A stretch of 64,000 bases of DNA from Bombardia bombarda (lineage: Eukaryota > Ascomycota > Sordariomycetes > Sordariales > Lasiosphaeriaceae): NCBI GenBank assembly GCA_030512295.1, contig JAULSR010000001.1, forward strand, positions 8,083,001 through 8,147,000. Direction: 5' to 3'. Under the pieces are notes generated by a model. The model was not told the origin of the DNA and searched no databases. It worked only from the letters and a program-made list of their open reading frames with translations. How positions within the stretch are numbered: the first letter of the stretch is position 1; the number at the start of each line of letters is the position of its first letter. This document shows, one piece after another, positions 22,670 through 33,598 of the stretch. The position numbers and the translations under genes are program-made.

Positions 22670-22985
22670 CTTTCCCGTGTCAGGTTGAGAAATAATCGTG
22701 CGAGCAGCAGAGTTAGTCACGCCACTTCTGAGTTTGAATGAGGAAAGAAGGATGAGTTTACGGTAGGTTGATTGGACTAGTCTAGTAACTGCAGCAGGAG
22801 CGACCGATTTCTGAGTGGCGGGGTGTCATGACGTGGCCGGCCAGCTGACCAGCTGATTGACAGCTGCCTGCCACTCAATGCTATTTTACCCCTAGAAAAT
22901 AGGGGGAGCTCAGGAGAGGTACCTATGTACAAGCATGTACCCATCATCGCCTTCCACCATATTCCCATCTCAGAAGTTCCCGAGC
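22670..22985. other. short intergenic region with an AGGTACCT palindrome
   Basis: The 316-bp promoter region of the aprataxin gene. It contains AGGTACCTATGTAC at 22917-22930, a motif class seen elsewhere in this window. No gene is seen. Confidence 0.5.
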
Positions 22986-24032
22986 TTAGCTAGTTGGCAA
23001 CTTGCACACCGACGAGGTGTAAGTGGAAGCCCCCGATGCAGTGGTGGTGATGTAGACGGGCCACGTCTGGGGAAAAGACTTGGTGTAGACGTCGACGACG
23101 GCAGTGCCCGTCAGCGTCTGTGCCGTGTTATCAAGAACAAGCACCGTTGTATAGATGACAGTCAGGACTTCAATGGGCGTGGCTGAGGGGGCATCCTGGC
23201 GTGCTGCGAGGAGTTCTGCGCGCGGGGTGACGGCACGGGTGCTGGTGCTGCAGCCCTGATCGGTGCGTTGGGTAAAGACTGTCTGCGTTGTTGTGTAGCG
23301 AGTCACATGGACGGTGAAGTTGACACGCGGGCTGGGGTTGTTGCAGACTGTTGCCGTCCCAACACCGGGGAATTCGGATGTTGCATCTGTCTGGTAGCGC
23401 GTGGCTTTGGTGTAGAGAGTGGTGGAGCCGAAATAGTCCCAGTCGTTCAAAGGGACAGTTGTCGGTACAGTCACGCCCGGGATTGTCGTCGATCGCGTCA
23501 CTGAAGTCAGACAAACTTCAGTGACGAAGGTGTAACCACCATTGAACTGTGACCAGGTATATGTCGAGTCGGCATCTGTGTAGTATGACAGCACAAGCGT
23601 GTTGGTGCAATAGTAGGACAACAATGTCACCAGTGGCGTCGTGACAGTGACATAGGCAGTGCTGTATGAGACCGAAGTTTGGATTGGACGGTTGGTATCC
23701 GTAACCGTCACCGTGCTCTGGCGTGTGACTGTCGTCGTGACTACGCCAGTCGAGTGCCCTGACGGAGGATAGATATACGAGTAACCGACACATCCTGATG
23801 TGATGGTGCTTGTGGCATATGGCGGCTGTACTGTGCTTGTCCATCCGGCCGGTTTCGTAATTGTTATATCAAGAGGGTTTACCGTCGCTGTAGCTGCCGG
23901 GGCCCATGTTGTGACCGTCACCGTGTTTGTTGTGTGGTCGCGCCGTTCAAGAGCATCGTCCACTGGAAGGGGATTTGCAGCTGCCAGGACCGCGAGCCCC
24001 AGCAGACACGCCTGAAATACAGACTTGATCAT
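22986..24032 (-). CDS. Secreted Thr/Ser-rich protein of unknown function
   Basis: Single exon, 348 aa. The ATG at 24032 gives a clear signal peptide (MIKSVFQACLLGLAVLAAANPLP) and a possible Kex2-type site (ERRD). The frame is open upstream to 24143, but that extension would bury the signal peptide. The mature part is rich in Thr, Val, Ser and Tyr (TNTVTVTTWAP, VVTTTVTRQSTVTVTDT), which suggests heavy O-glycosylation. A few Cys (SGCVGYSYIYPPSG, YYCTNT, EVCLTS, ATVCNN, DQGCSTS, SSVCKL) could form three disulphides. No catalytic domain or GPI signal is recognised. A cell-wall or surface role is inference from composition. Confidence 0.8.
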   Translation of the reverse strand: MIKSVFQACLLGLAVLAAANPLPVDDALERRDHTTNTVTVTTWAPAATATVNPLDITITKPAGWTSTVQPPYATSTITSGCVGYSYIYPPSGHSTGVVTTTVTRQSTVTVTDTNRPIQTSVSYSTAYVTVTTPLVTLLSYYCTNTLVLSYYTDADSTYTWSQFNGGYTFVTEVCLTSVTRSTTIPGVTVPTTVPLNDWDYFGSTTLYTKATRYQTDATSEFPGVGTATVCNNPSPRVNFTVHVTRYTTTQTVFTQRTDQGCSTSTRAVTPRAELLAARQDAPSATPIEVLTVIYTTVLVLDNTAQTLTGTAVVDVYTKSFPQTWPVYITTTASGASTYTSSVCKLPTS

Positions 24033-24111
24033 ATTGCCCAGTGGTTCTCCTGAGACTGTCAGTTTAGTTAGATCAAAGCTGGAATGTGGACCGGTGACAA
24101 GAAGAACTGAG

Positions 24112-24120
24112 CCATATATG
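24112..24120 (-). promoter_or_regulatory. putative TATA box of the Thr-rich secreted protein gene
   Basis: CATATATGG on the minus strand, about 80-90 bp upstream of the ATG at 24032. Confidence 0.4.
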
Positions 24121-24277
24121 TTTTGGGTTTCCTGACATCTCAACTATCAGTACTTAGGTGCTTAGTAGGCCAGTACCTGGGTCGACGAGCCTCGGAATAC
24201 CCCATCGTTAGACATCACCGCATCTGAAAGCCGGGAGCCTCACTTTTGCTGACTACTTTGATTGGTAAGTTGGTGAT

Positions 24278-24307
24278 GCCATGCAATGTGGTGCCATGCA
24301 ATGTGGT
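24278..24307. repeat. 15-bp tandem duplication
   Basis: GCCATGCAATGTGGT occurs twice back to back. No terminal inverted repeats flank it. Confidence 0.9.
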
Positions 24308-26013
24308 GCTGAATGCAACACGTACTAATGAAATAAAGGTTACTCCTGCTGCAGGGGATTTTTCCTGGTGTGAATAGGAGTGGGGCCCTAGGAGCCAGGA
24401 ACATATCAGGAACATGACCCATCCCAAGTGAGCCAAGTAGACTGATGTCATCTGGTTGCTGACTCTGAATGATCATGAGAATGGGGTGTTTTGTTGCTGG
24501 AAGCACCAAAGCCAAGAGTCTAACTCTGGTAATTCCAGTGTACTCGGACTGGACATAGACTCTACCCCTGCTTATTATGCGGACATGGAGTGATGAAGTT
24601 ACTATCCGTAAACTTGTTTTCTACTTTTGAGCATGTCATGTAACCTCCATGTCGATAGCAACAAGAATGTCCGTCCATAGTTTGAAAGTTCCCGGTTAGA
24701 CTGCGGAGAAGCAGTGCGGACTGCAGACACTGCAACGCCGTCAGTCAGGTATGTACATGTACCTGGTAGGTCAGACGCTCAGCACACAGCCAGAATAGTA
24801 ATCACAACAGCTTTACCCCATTTCGACTGTCACCCTCACCACCACCACTAATATGGTTCTATTATGAAGGTGTATCCAGTAAACTTGGTCACCACATACT
24901 CCGCACTCTTTGTAGTGCCGACGTGCATCATGACTCAAGTCCGGAAAGTTTCCCCTCATGTCCGAAGACCAAACAAATCGAGCCCCTTAAAGGCATTAAG
25001 CCGACCACATCTTGCTCTTTCACGGTTGAGGCACAACCACTTGGAAATATCTCCTGACTTCCTACTTGCCGTCTTGGAGGTCCTAGCGCTTGGATTTACC
25101 AGAGCCAGTTGAATCGCGATCCCAAATTATCGATGTCTCCTCCTATGCGGTTGAATAATTGACACCGTCCCTTTGAATCTAGAAATGGCCACTCGCAGAA
25201 TCAAACATTTGGTGACGATAATTACTTGGGAGTATCACAGTACCTTCAACAACAGACTGGCGTGAGATAAAAAGGTAAGGAAGGTCATCATCACCTTAAT
25301 ATATCCGCCAAGAAGTTACACAATATTTCCAGTAATCGACTACTACTTAGATACAAATCTCATTCAGCTTTATATTCCTTTCACGTAATATCATCGTCGG
25401 CGACACATCATCACACGGATACTAAGCTGAGTATAGTGTGTGAAATATAAGCTGCAGCTGCATCATCTTCACATTTGCAGGAGCTCAATTACCGAGAACG
25501 AACTTTCCCTAGGACATGGAACAAAACAGGAAGAATAAAGGCGCCTGTTTTTTTTTTACGTTGCGCGGCCAGTAAGCTCCTGTTATTCTTCACCGTGAGG
25601 AAAATAACTCTCTCCGACCTCAGAGGGGAATCCGTGAGGTTTTTAGTTGCATATCAGTACTGCACTGTCTCCAAATTGACATGTTATACACCCTTATCCT
25701 GGACTGTCGTCTTTCAGTCTCTTTCCTCTTCCTTTATTAGGAAGATAGCTGGACGCTACCTAAGGTATCTTTTACTAGAGATTTCTTTTATTTTGACTGG
25801 CCAAATGTTTAATGTTGGAAAAGTCTACACAATTTTTCCTCGGTAATTTTAAAAGTAAGGTACCAAACATGAATTTCAAGATATTCATTCATCCAAACCG
25901 GCTCAGTGGCCTTTAAAAGTCATACCCACCCCAATTATACAAAGAAAACCCAAGGTGCCTAGATAACTCAAACATGAACCCATTCCCACCTATGGTCCTA
26001 TAGGTCTACACAA

Positions 26014-27041
26014 TCACACCGTCCCCAACGCCTCCCTCAAACACTCCACAACAGCCCCATAGCACTCCTCCCTCCTCTCCCACTCCTTACTCCCCTCCTC
26101 CGGCCCCTTATCAAACCCATGATACACTCCCTCCGAATTCACCACCACCACCTTCCTCTTCCCCTCGCCATCCTCATCCTCCAACCTCCCCGCCAGCTCC
26201 AGCGCCTCAGGCGAGTAAATATCGCCCTCAGCCGTCATCATCGCCACCACCCGCGGAAAATCCCCCACATCCGCCTTGGACGGCGACACTAGCGCCGTCT
26301 CGCGCAGCGCCCCGTCCGGCACAAAGCTATCGTGAAACAAGTCCAAAAACCAAGCCGGGTGCGGCCGGATCGGGCGCGCCGTCCGCGCCGTCTTGACCTC
26401 AGGCGCCAGCGACAGGTCCGTCTCGGGATAAACAGCCACAACGGCGGCAATCCCCAGCCCAAGATTGGCGAGCGTCGTCTTCTTTCTGCACGCACTCGAC
26501 GCGACGAGAGCCAGCTGGCCGCCCGCGCTGAAGCCCGAGAGGGCGACGCGCGTGGTGTCGATGTTTACGTCGGGGATAGACGGCCGTGATGGTGATGTGG
26601 GAGACCAAGAGGCGACCCAGCGCAGCGCGTCTTCGACGTCATGCAGGGGACCGGGGTAGGGCGTCTCGGGACCCTTGCGGTAGTCGGCGTCGAGGACGTA
26701 CATGCTGGCTTCGGCGGCGATGCGGCGGCAGTAGAGCTCGTCGGTGCCGTGGAGGGAGAAGACCCAGCAGCTGCCGTGCCAGTTGACTAAGATGGGGGCT
26801 GGGGTTGGGGATGAGGATGGGGATTTTGCTGCTGCTGGGGGTAGTAGAGGTCTGCTTTGATGAAGCGCCCCGGGTCGCGCGAGGGGATGCGCACCCGCCG
26901 CTTGCGGACGGGGTATTTTTCTTGGCCGAGGAGCCTGTCGCGACGGGTAGGGAGGAAGCCGTGCAGGGCCATGAAGCCTCGTAGTAGTGCTACGAAGAGT
27001 TTGAGACGTAGGTAGGCGAAGAATCCGATTTGGTAGGCCAT
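26014..27041 (-). CDS. Alpha/beta hydrolase-3 family esterase, frameshifted as read
   Basis: Serine esterase of the hormone-sensitive-lipase-like family. The ATG at 27041 (MAYQIGFFAYLRLKLFV) reads about 77 residues, including RIPSRDPGRFIKADLYYPQ, to a Pro/Gln-rich tract. In this frame it hits a TAG at 26787-26789. The family sequence resumes in the next frame as APILVNWHGSCWVFSLHG and continues to a stop at 26014. The catalytic parts are intact: oxyanion HG motif, YRKGPETPYPGPLHD, nucleophile GFSAGGQLAL, EGDIYSPEALELA and VYHGFDKGP. One extra C in a C run at about 26794-26810 restores a single frame of about 340 aa. No GT..AG intron fits there, so it is a pseudogene or a sequence error. Confidence 0.8.
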
Positions 27042-28299
27042 GGTTGGGGTTTGGTGGTCTCGCTGTTGGAGTTGGATGGGTGGAGGAGAAGGAGGCTCCA
27101 GGGTGAAGATGCAATGAAGAGTTGGATGTGGCTGATTTCGTGCCAGACCGTCTGCAGTATGTTGACTTTGACTCCAGGCAATTGATGCAATTGGGATTTG
27201 TACACAGGAAAAGTCGGGCTACTTATAGCAAGAGCTCAGGGGGTGTGGTGGGAGCCTTGTGAGTTGTCCACCTCACCTTGATATCGACTCGAGAAAACGA
27301 CAAGTTGATCTGATTCGCTGCCATGTTGTCCCAGGACCGCTTCGCCCACGTCGTCTGACTTTTAGGTGCATGTGGATGGCTGAGCAGACACTCGGACCCG
27401 CGCCCGCTACATGCATAAGAAGAATTGAATTAACATGTTGCATAGCTGCCAGTGCTTGTACTGGATAATAGCAAAATGCCCTGGTGGTTGGTGGTTAATG
27501 CATTGTTAGTGGGTGACCAACAAAAGAATGAATCATAATGAATTCCAATCCCTCGTCCCCACTCCGGCGGTTGCATAACCCTTCTCAGCCTCCTTGTCAC
27601 AACTTCAAGTCTATCAACCAGCTGAGGTACCTACTTTAGAGACTATAACCCGATACGTACTATAGGTTCGCAAGTTTCACAATATAACAGACGCAGCGGC
27701 GGCAGATAACTCGCCATCTGTTTTAAGCCGCTAAAGTATTGACCAGATCCGTATTTCAAAGTTTGAAGACTCCAGTACTGCAACCTTAAGTTGAGATGTT
27801 GGGCAGACTGCCACTTCTGAGTTGATTCGAGTAGCGAGATAGATGTTCAGTCCATATCTAATAAAACTCAGCACACCTTGGGTCGAACTGTCCCGAACCG
27901 ACCATGCCCCGCTCATCACTTCTTAAGCAAAAACCTGCTCATGTATCTGCTTCTCGGAAGCCTTCGTCATCAATCCTTCGCTTGACCAAAAGCCCAGCTC
28001 ATAATCACAAATCTCTTTGTCCATTTGACTACTTGCTTTGCCAATACTACCAAATAAAAAAACAAAAAGAAAACCCCGCGTGAGTATCACGATTGTTATG
28101 CTTGCTTCAGCCCATTGCGTTACGTTTCTGTACGCACGCACACCTGCCCGCCTGCTTGCCATTGACTTCCCCCTTCCATTTTTCCTATCCCTCTCAAACA
28201 GGATAACAAAAAAAATCAGTAACAGCAACTCCTCTCCACACACACACAGTACTGTCACACCATCCGTAAAGTCAACAGGTACCTCCACAAGTGGGTAGG
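27042..28299. other. intergenic region, no gene recognised
   Basis: Promoter of the alpha/beta hydrolase and 3' side of the GRAM-domain gene. The frames at 27923-28303 and 28038-28298 overlap antisense to each other and lack domain features. Confidence 0.5.
27222..27227 (-). promoter_or_regulatory. putative TATA box of the alpha/beta hydrolase gene
   Basis: TATAAG on the minus strand, about 180 bp before the ATG at 27041. Confidence 0.3.
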
Positions 28300-31200
28300 T
28301 CACCTCCCATCCCCCTTATCAACAACTGCCTCTCCCTCTCCCTGTCCATCCCCATTTCCCTCCCCATTCCCACTCACCCCCTCCCTCATCGCACTCTCCC
28401 TACCCACCACCGCCTTTAGCACCTTGAGATGCTCCTCAGTCACCCGAATCGCCTCCTTCACCTCCCTCTCATCCATCCTCTCCTCCCTCAGCTTCTCCTC
28501 CACCGTCCTAAACTCCGTCGCCCTCTTCCTCCCCTTTCCTACACCGACATCCCGCCCCCCGGCGCCAGCACCACCGCCTAGCCGGTCCAACCCCGCCCTC
28601 TCCTCGATCCAATCCCACAGCTCGCTCTCCTCCCTCCGCCACATCTCCTCATACGCCGCCATCCGCTGCGGATACCCCGCGTATCCTAGATCCTGCCTGA
28701 CACCTCCGAGCGGCTGCCTACTCCCGAACCCGAACCAGCTCGCCACCAGCAAGCCCACTAACAAGCCATAGACCACGTTGCCCGTGAGGATCGGCTTCAG
28801 AATGTCCGCCACGGGGCCCAGGAGCGGCCGGAGCGGTTCGAGCAGGCCCCAGTCTTGCTTGTCCGACTTGACCTTGGAGAGGCTCTCGACGTCGCTGGCC
28901 GGGCCGGACGCCAGCGTCGCTCTGCTCTTGCGGCCCCGCTTCTTGCCCTTTGTCGCCGCGCCGCCGGCGCCGTTGGCCGTCAGCGCTCGAGGTCGAGACG
29001 ACACGGCGCCCTTGAGCGCAACAAATATGTCCTTGCAGTACTGTGCTTGGCCGTCATTTGCGCCTCTTTCAATCGCGCCTAGTTTTGTTAGAAAAGTCAG
29101 TTTACACATGCTTAATATTAAAAAGAAAACATTAAAAAGAAAACATACCTTTGAGCCAACTCTTCCCACTCCACTCAATAGTACAATTAATCTGCACCCT
29201 CGTCGCATTCCCCTCCGCCCACGTCAAGCAATATCTCGTCTTCACCACAAAGATATTACCATTCGGCACATCCGGGTTCTGCGTAGAGCAGAGCACATTG
29301 ACCGACTTCTCCAAGTCAATATTCTCCAACGTCTCCGTAACGATGCACTTGGTCTGCCTCGGCCCGATCGACCCCGAGAGCGGCTTGATGTAGCTAAACG
29401 TCCGCGACTTGACATCATCCGACAGACCCCTCTTGTCCTCCATCGTCACCTCGGTGCATTTCTGGTCGCCCGAGAGCCACTTCATCATCCACGCCGCCGA
29501 TGCGGGCCCAAAGAGCAAGTTGTACACCTTGCCCAGCGGCGCCGGCACGATGTCGTCTCCGATAACCTTGTCGTAATGCACAGCCACATCCCCACACTCC
29601 GTAGGCGAGTGCGCAATCGGGCCCGGGAAGTCGACTTCGGTACTAGACTGTGCGTTCTCGTCCTGCTTCTCCGCGGAGCCCAAGGTCGCCCCCACAGCAC
29701 CAGACGCCTTCCGCGCGACTTGCCGTTCCGCCGGGGCCTCGAGAGCCGGGGTATCGCTGAGCTGCGTCGTGTCGGCGCCGTCATCTTTATCCTCGTCCTC
29801 GTCGTAAACATCGTCGTCATCGCTACTCTCCTCCTCGTCAGACCCAGAAATACTATGACTGCCTATCGCCGACACCGACTCGGTCTCAATCTTCTCCGTC
29901 CTATCGCCGCCCGTCTCGTCAAGCCGCACCCCATTGAGGGAGCTCTGGAGGTGGGGGTGGCCGAGCTTCCAGATCTTGACAATCAAGTCATATGTTGTGT
30001 CACGACTGGTAAAGGACGCGAAGATGTGCTTGGCGTGCAGCGTGGATATCTCCAGGCCGTTCTTGAATACCAATGCTGTGCTGCGCTTCTCAACCGAGAC
30101 GATCTCGTCAAAGCTCATGACCAGCGTAGTCACCCAGCCCAAGATGTTACTGCTGAAGCACAGGTGACCCTCCGATACATAGAGCCTGCCATGGGCGAGG
30201 ATCTCGCGTTGTAGCGCGCAGCTATAGTCTTCGATAAGGTAGTCGTCGTCTGGGACGCTCTTGAAGAAGGTGTGGAAGTCGCGATTCCGCTTCTTGGTAG
30301 CGACGGCGAACCCGGTAAGTTTTGGGGCGCTGCCGCCCCCGCCGCTTGGGTTGGCGACAGAGGCATTGGCGGCCGCGATGGCTGCAGCCAGCGCGCTGCC
30401 GGTAGTTCCCCCAGTTGCGGCGCTGCTGCCGCGCTTCCTCCGCCTGGAGATAGCGCTGCGTATGCTGCCGCTGCGATGGACGCCGCCTGTTTTGCCCTCG
30501 TACACGCTGCCAGTTGGTGGGGTGCGGTCCCCACTCGCGGTATCGTATAATGATCTCGGCCGGGAGTACTGCGTCTCCTCGTACGAGGGGAGTATACCGG
30601 AGCCGTTGACGTCAACGGGGGCCGACTCGGCCCTTGCTCGGGATTCAACATCGGCGAACTTGGCGGCCACGGGCGTCGGGACGTTGCTTGGAGGGTCAAC
30701 AATGCCCAGCTGACTGAGGCTGAGGTCACCCATGCCGAGCGTCTTGACGGCTGGCTCCTTTGAGTCTGTCGACTGTTCCGACATGGCCTGGGAAGATGAT
30801 TCGACCTCGACGCTATCTTGGTCTCTTTCGCCTTGGTCGTGGGAGGTGGGTGGTCTGCTTCTATTGTTTCCTCCCCCTGGTTGTGTCAGATTAGAGTTTG
30901 CAATAGTGTTACTAAATGTATTGGCTGTGTTTTGGACTGCCGAGAAGACGGACGAAAAGAAATTGGCGGCTTGGTTGCCTGGTGAGATAGGTCCGGGACC
31001 GCTTTCGGGTGTGGGGGTTAACGGGGCCGACGTAATGTTGGACAGCTTGCTTGGGCCAAGAGTGCCAGATCCTGCCCTTCCTCTTCGTTGAGAGATCATG
31101 GTCCCCGCAGGTGATGCATCAGACTTGGCACGCGAACGTGAGCTGGCCGGAATGGTGCGCTCGATATGATTGGGGTCGGTCGGCGTAGGAGGGGTGTTGA

Positions 31201-32514
31201 CGATGACGGGCGGTACGTTCTCGGCCGACGGTGGTGTCCGTGGTGGTCTTGTGCTTAGGGGAAGAGGTTCAATCTTTTGGCCGCGGGAGAGTCGGCGATT
31301 CGACTGGGCTGGCGGTGGTCTCCTAAAGGCGGTGTCTGCTGGAGGGGGTTCGACTTGTGGCTCTGCGTCGAGCTTTGTGATGCTCGGTACTGGCCCTAAC
31401 GTACTGTCTGCCGTGGTCGTCCCGGGGCTTCTCTCGTCACTCGAGCCCTTGTCTGAGCCCTTCTTAGATGACCGAAAGACTTCTCTAAGACGGGCACCGG
31501 AAGATCGCTTCGCTACTTGGGGGGCGACGAGGTTGGAGCTGCCTTTTTTGAGAGACGGGGCCGAGTCGGTGCTATCGACGCTGCCTCGACGAAAAGTAAA
31601 AGACGGGGTGGGAGGTTCGGTAGTTGTGTTCTGGATGTCGGAGGGCTGCGAGTCAGCAAAATGGGCAGCCTGGACAAGTGGTGATGATGTCGTCAGATAG
31701 CCGATCTGGGAGGGATGCGGCGAGATGGCGGTGGGGCGGATTGGAGCTCTATCAAGGGATCAAAAGCGCTCTCTGTCAGCTTCAGCTCGCGGTGACTTGA
31801 GGCAGGTGGGTGGAACCAGCCAGAGGAAACAACGAATATGCAAGGAAACAATGTGCAAATTAAGAACGAGTGAAAGCTGCAGCTGCACGACAGATGATCA
31901 ACTTGTCGGGGGTTTAAAATGATGGTGGAATGAATGGTTGGGAGGTTGATTCGCAGGGCCAACGTCGAGCGAAAGGAAACGGCGCCGAGGGAGGCGCAGG
32001 TCGGTCTCGCACTCCAAGTCCAAGCCGGGCAGGTCAAGTCGCCCAAGCTCCCTAGAAGAATAGTGCTCCGCCGCTGCGGCCAAGCCCTGGAGGTTGACGT
32101 GTCTCCTCCACCGTCGGGTCGGGACATGCATCAATCAAACGGGGGTTCCATAGGCTGATGGGGTCGAATGCAAATGGAGAAAAGAAATGCAGAATCACGA
32201 AGTACAGACTGAACGCACCTCTCAGGGTCCTGATGGTCGGGATCAGGGTCCGAATCGTACGCAGCATCATAACTGCGCTGATGATGATGATGATTGTCGT
32301 CGTCGGGTTCGCGGTCGTCGTGGTGGGACCCCCCTGAGACTGTCCCAGTTGTGCCAGTCGTGCTGCTGCGGCTGACGTTGCTGTTTTCTCTCTGTAGCGC
32401 GCCATCATCGGCGCTGCTAGTGGTCTCTGCGACTGACGAAGGCTTCCTGCGCCGTCGTTTTGCCGCAATAGACTTTGTTAGAAGCTTTGCAAGCCCGTTC
32501 GGCGACTCCTCCAT
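28300..32514 (-). CDS. GRAM and VASt domain protein, Lam/GRAMD1-like sterol transfer protein
   Basis: Probable ER-anchored sterol transporter at membrane contact sites, like yeast Lam/Ltc and animal GRAMD1 proteins. Exons 32514-32219, 31748-29149 and 29078-28300 give 1224 aa. The start MEESPNGLAKLLTKSIAAKRRRRK follows a frame with no earlier ATG. Residues to about 580 are disordered and Ser/Pro-rich. GRAM domain (about 585-690): NRDFHTFFKSVPDDDYLIEDYSCALQ-type start and FSSNILGWVTTLVMSFDEIVSVEK. An acidic Asp/Glu stretch precedes VASt (about 815-985): KVYNLLFGPASAAWMMKWL, RTFSYIKPLSG, VQINCTIEWSGKSWLKG. A transmembrane helix (VVYGLLVGLLVASWFGF, about 1065) and a coiled, charged tail follow. 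Intron 1 is 470 nt, unusually long here, but its ends join in phase to the conserved SQIGYLTTSSPLVQ segment. It lacks N-terminal BAR/PH domains. Confidence 0.88.
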
Positions 32515-33598
32515 GGTTCCCCGTCTGCTTATTGTCTGGCTAAGTGGCCCGTCCTGCAGAGCCTGTCTGCTTGTGATGGCCAAGGTAATTCAAGTTGGGG
32601 GCAGTGAGTCTTCAGAGCCAACCGAGGCGCGCGCAATTGCTGATGCACGATTTGCCGATGGGGGGTGAGTAGCGGAGGTAGGCGATTGGCATTCAAAAAG
32701 TCTAGACGATGATGGAAATGAAAGTAAAGTGAGTGCCGTGGCAGTTTCTTGAAACAGCGCGAACCACTACGGAGCTGTCCATGGGGGGTACGTTATGACA
32801 TCGTCGGTAGCTTGGCCCCCTCGGGCTCCTCTGCGCTCCTCTTTTCCCAAGCTCCGTGAAGGAGCACCCGCACCCGGCTGTTATTGCTGTGAGCACCACG
32901 GCGAAACTCGGGAAATTGGCTGTATTTCGCTGGTGGTAGGTATCGTGACCCGGCTCTCGATTCCCCAGTTGTCACGGGAGCTCAGACACTGCACAAAGCG
33001 CGTCGAATATGGTTCATGTACAACCAGTATATATGCGCATTTAGAACTAAAAGCCAGGTGCATGTGCATGCATTAACAAGAGCCGAGCAATGGGGAGGGG
33101 ATCCAGTCTTCTCTGGAACGCGAATGGGCACAGGTTTGGGAACTGATTTGCGAATTGAAAATTGTCCGAAACAGTCTTGGAGCTCAGTCACTGCAAGCCC
33201 CTCCCTTTCAATCACACGCTGCCTACAACGAATGTACAATCCTCCTTTGACGGCTGGGAATGGATCTACGGACGGGATCTGACGTTGTTTGGCGTTTGCA
33301 AGGCTACAGGGTTAAGTGTATGCAGGGTGTGTGGAGGGCGGGCGATAAGATAAAGCCGCCTAACAAACAGTCCAGCAGGGATTATAGCCAGTAGACTTAG
33401 TGGCCGTGGCGTCCTGTCACGCTGACTGACGCCCCTCCATTTCTGTCCGTTTTCATAATCCTCCCACCATCAAAAGGATTTCGGAAATACTCATGGAAGT
33501 GTTGTCGCCGTGAATTATACCTGCTCTTATTTTTAGGGGGGCAACACTTGTCAGACAATTTAAGGGACCACCTGCGATGCACAGAAAGATCGCCAAAA
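32515..33598. promoter_or_regulatory. divergent promoter region, GRAM gene (-) and MIT gene (+)
   Basis: A 1.1-kb spacer between two outward-facing start codons. The open frames inside are short and overlapping, and no gene is recognised. Confidence 0.5.

Larger units (their letters stand above)
24033..26013. other. AT-rich intergenic region, no gene recognised
   Basis: About 2 kb. It holds a 15-bp direct duplication (GCCATGCAATGTGGT) at 24278-24307. The part from about 25,120 to 25,980 is clearly AT-richer than the flanks and has only short frames (one of 123 codons at 25475-25846). No transposase or reverse transcriptase motif is seen, so a degraded mobile element is only a possibility. 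Confidence 0.5.

Noticed and set aside
28778..30214. 478-codon plus-strand open frame opposite the GRAM-domain gene
   Set aside because: Arg-rich, no domain, and crosses the intron of the real minus-strand gene.
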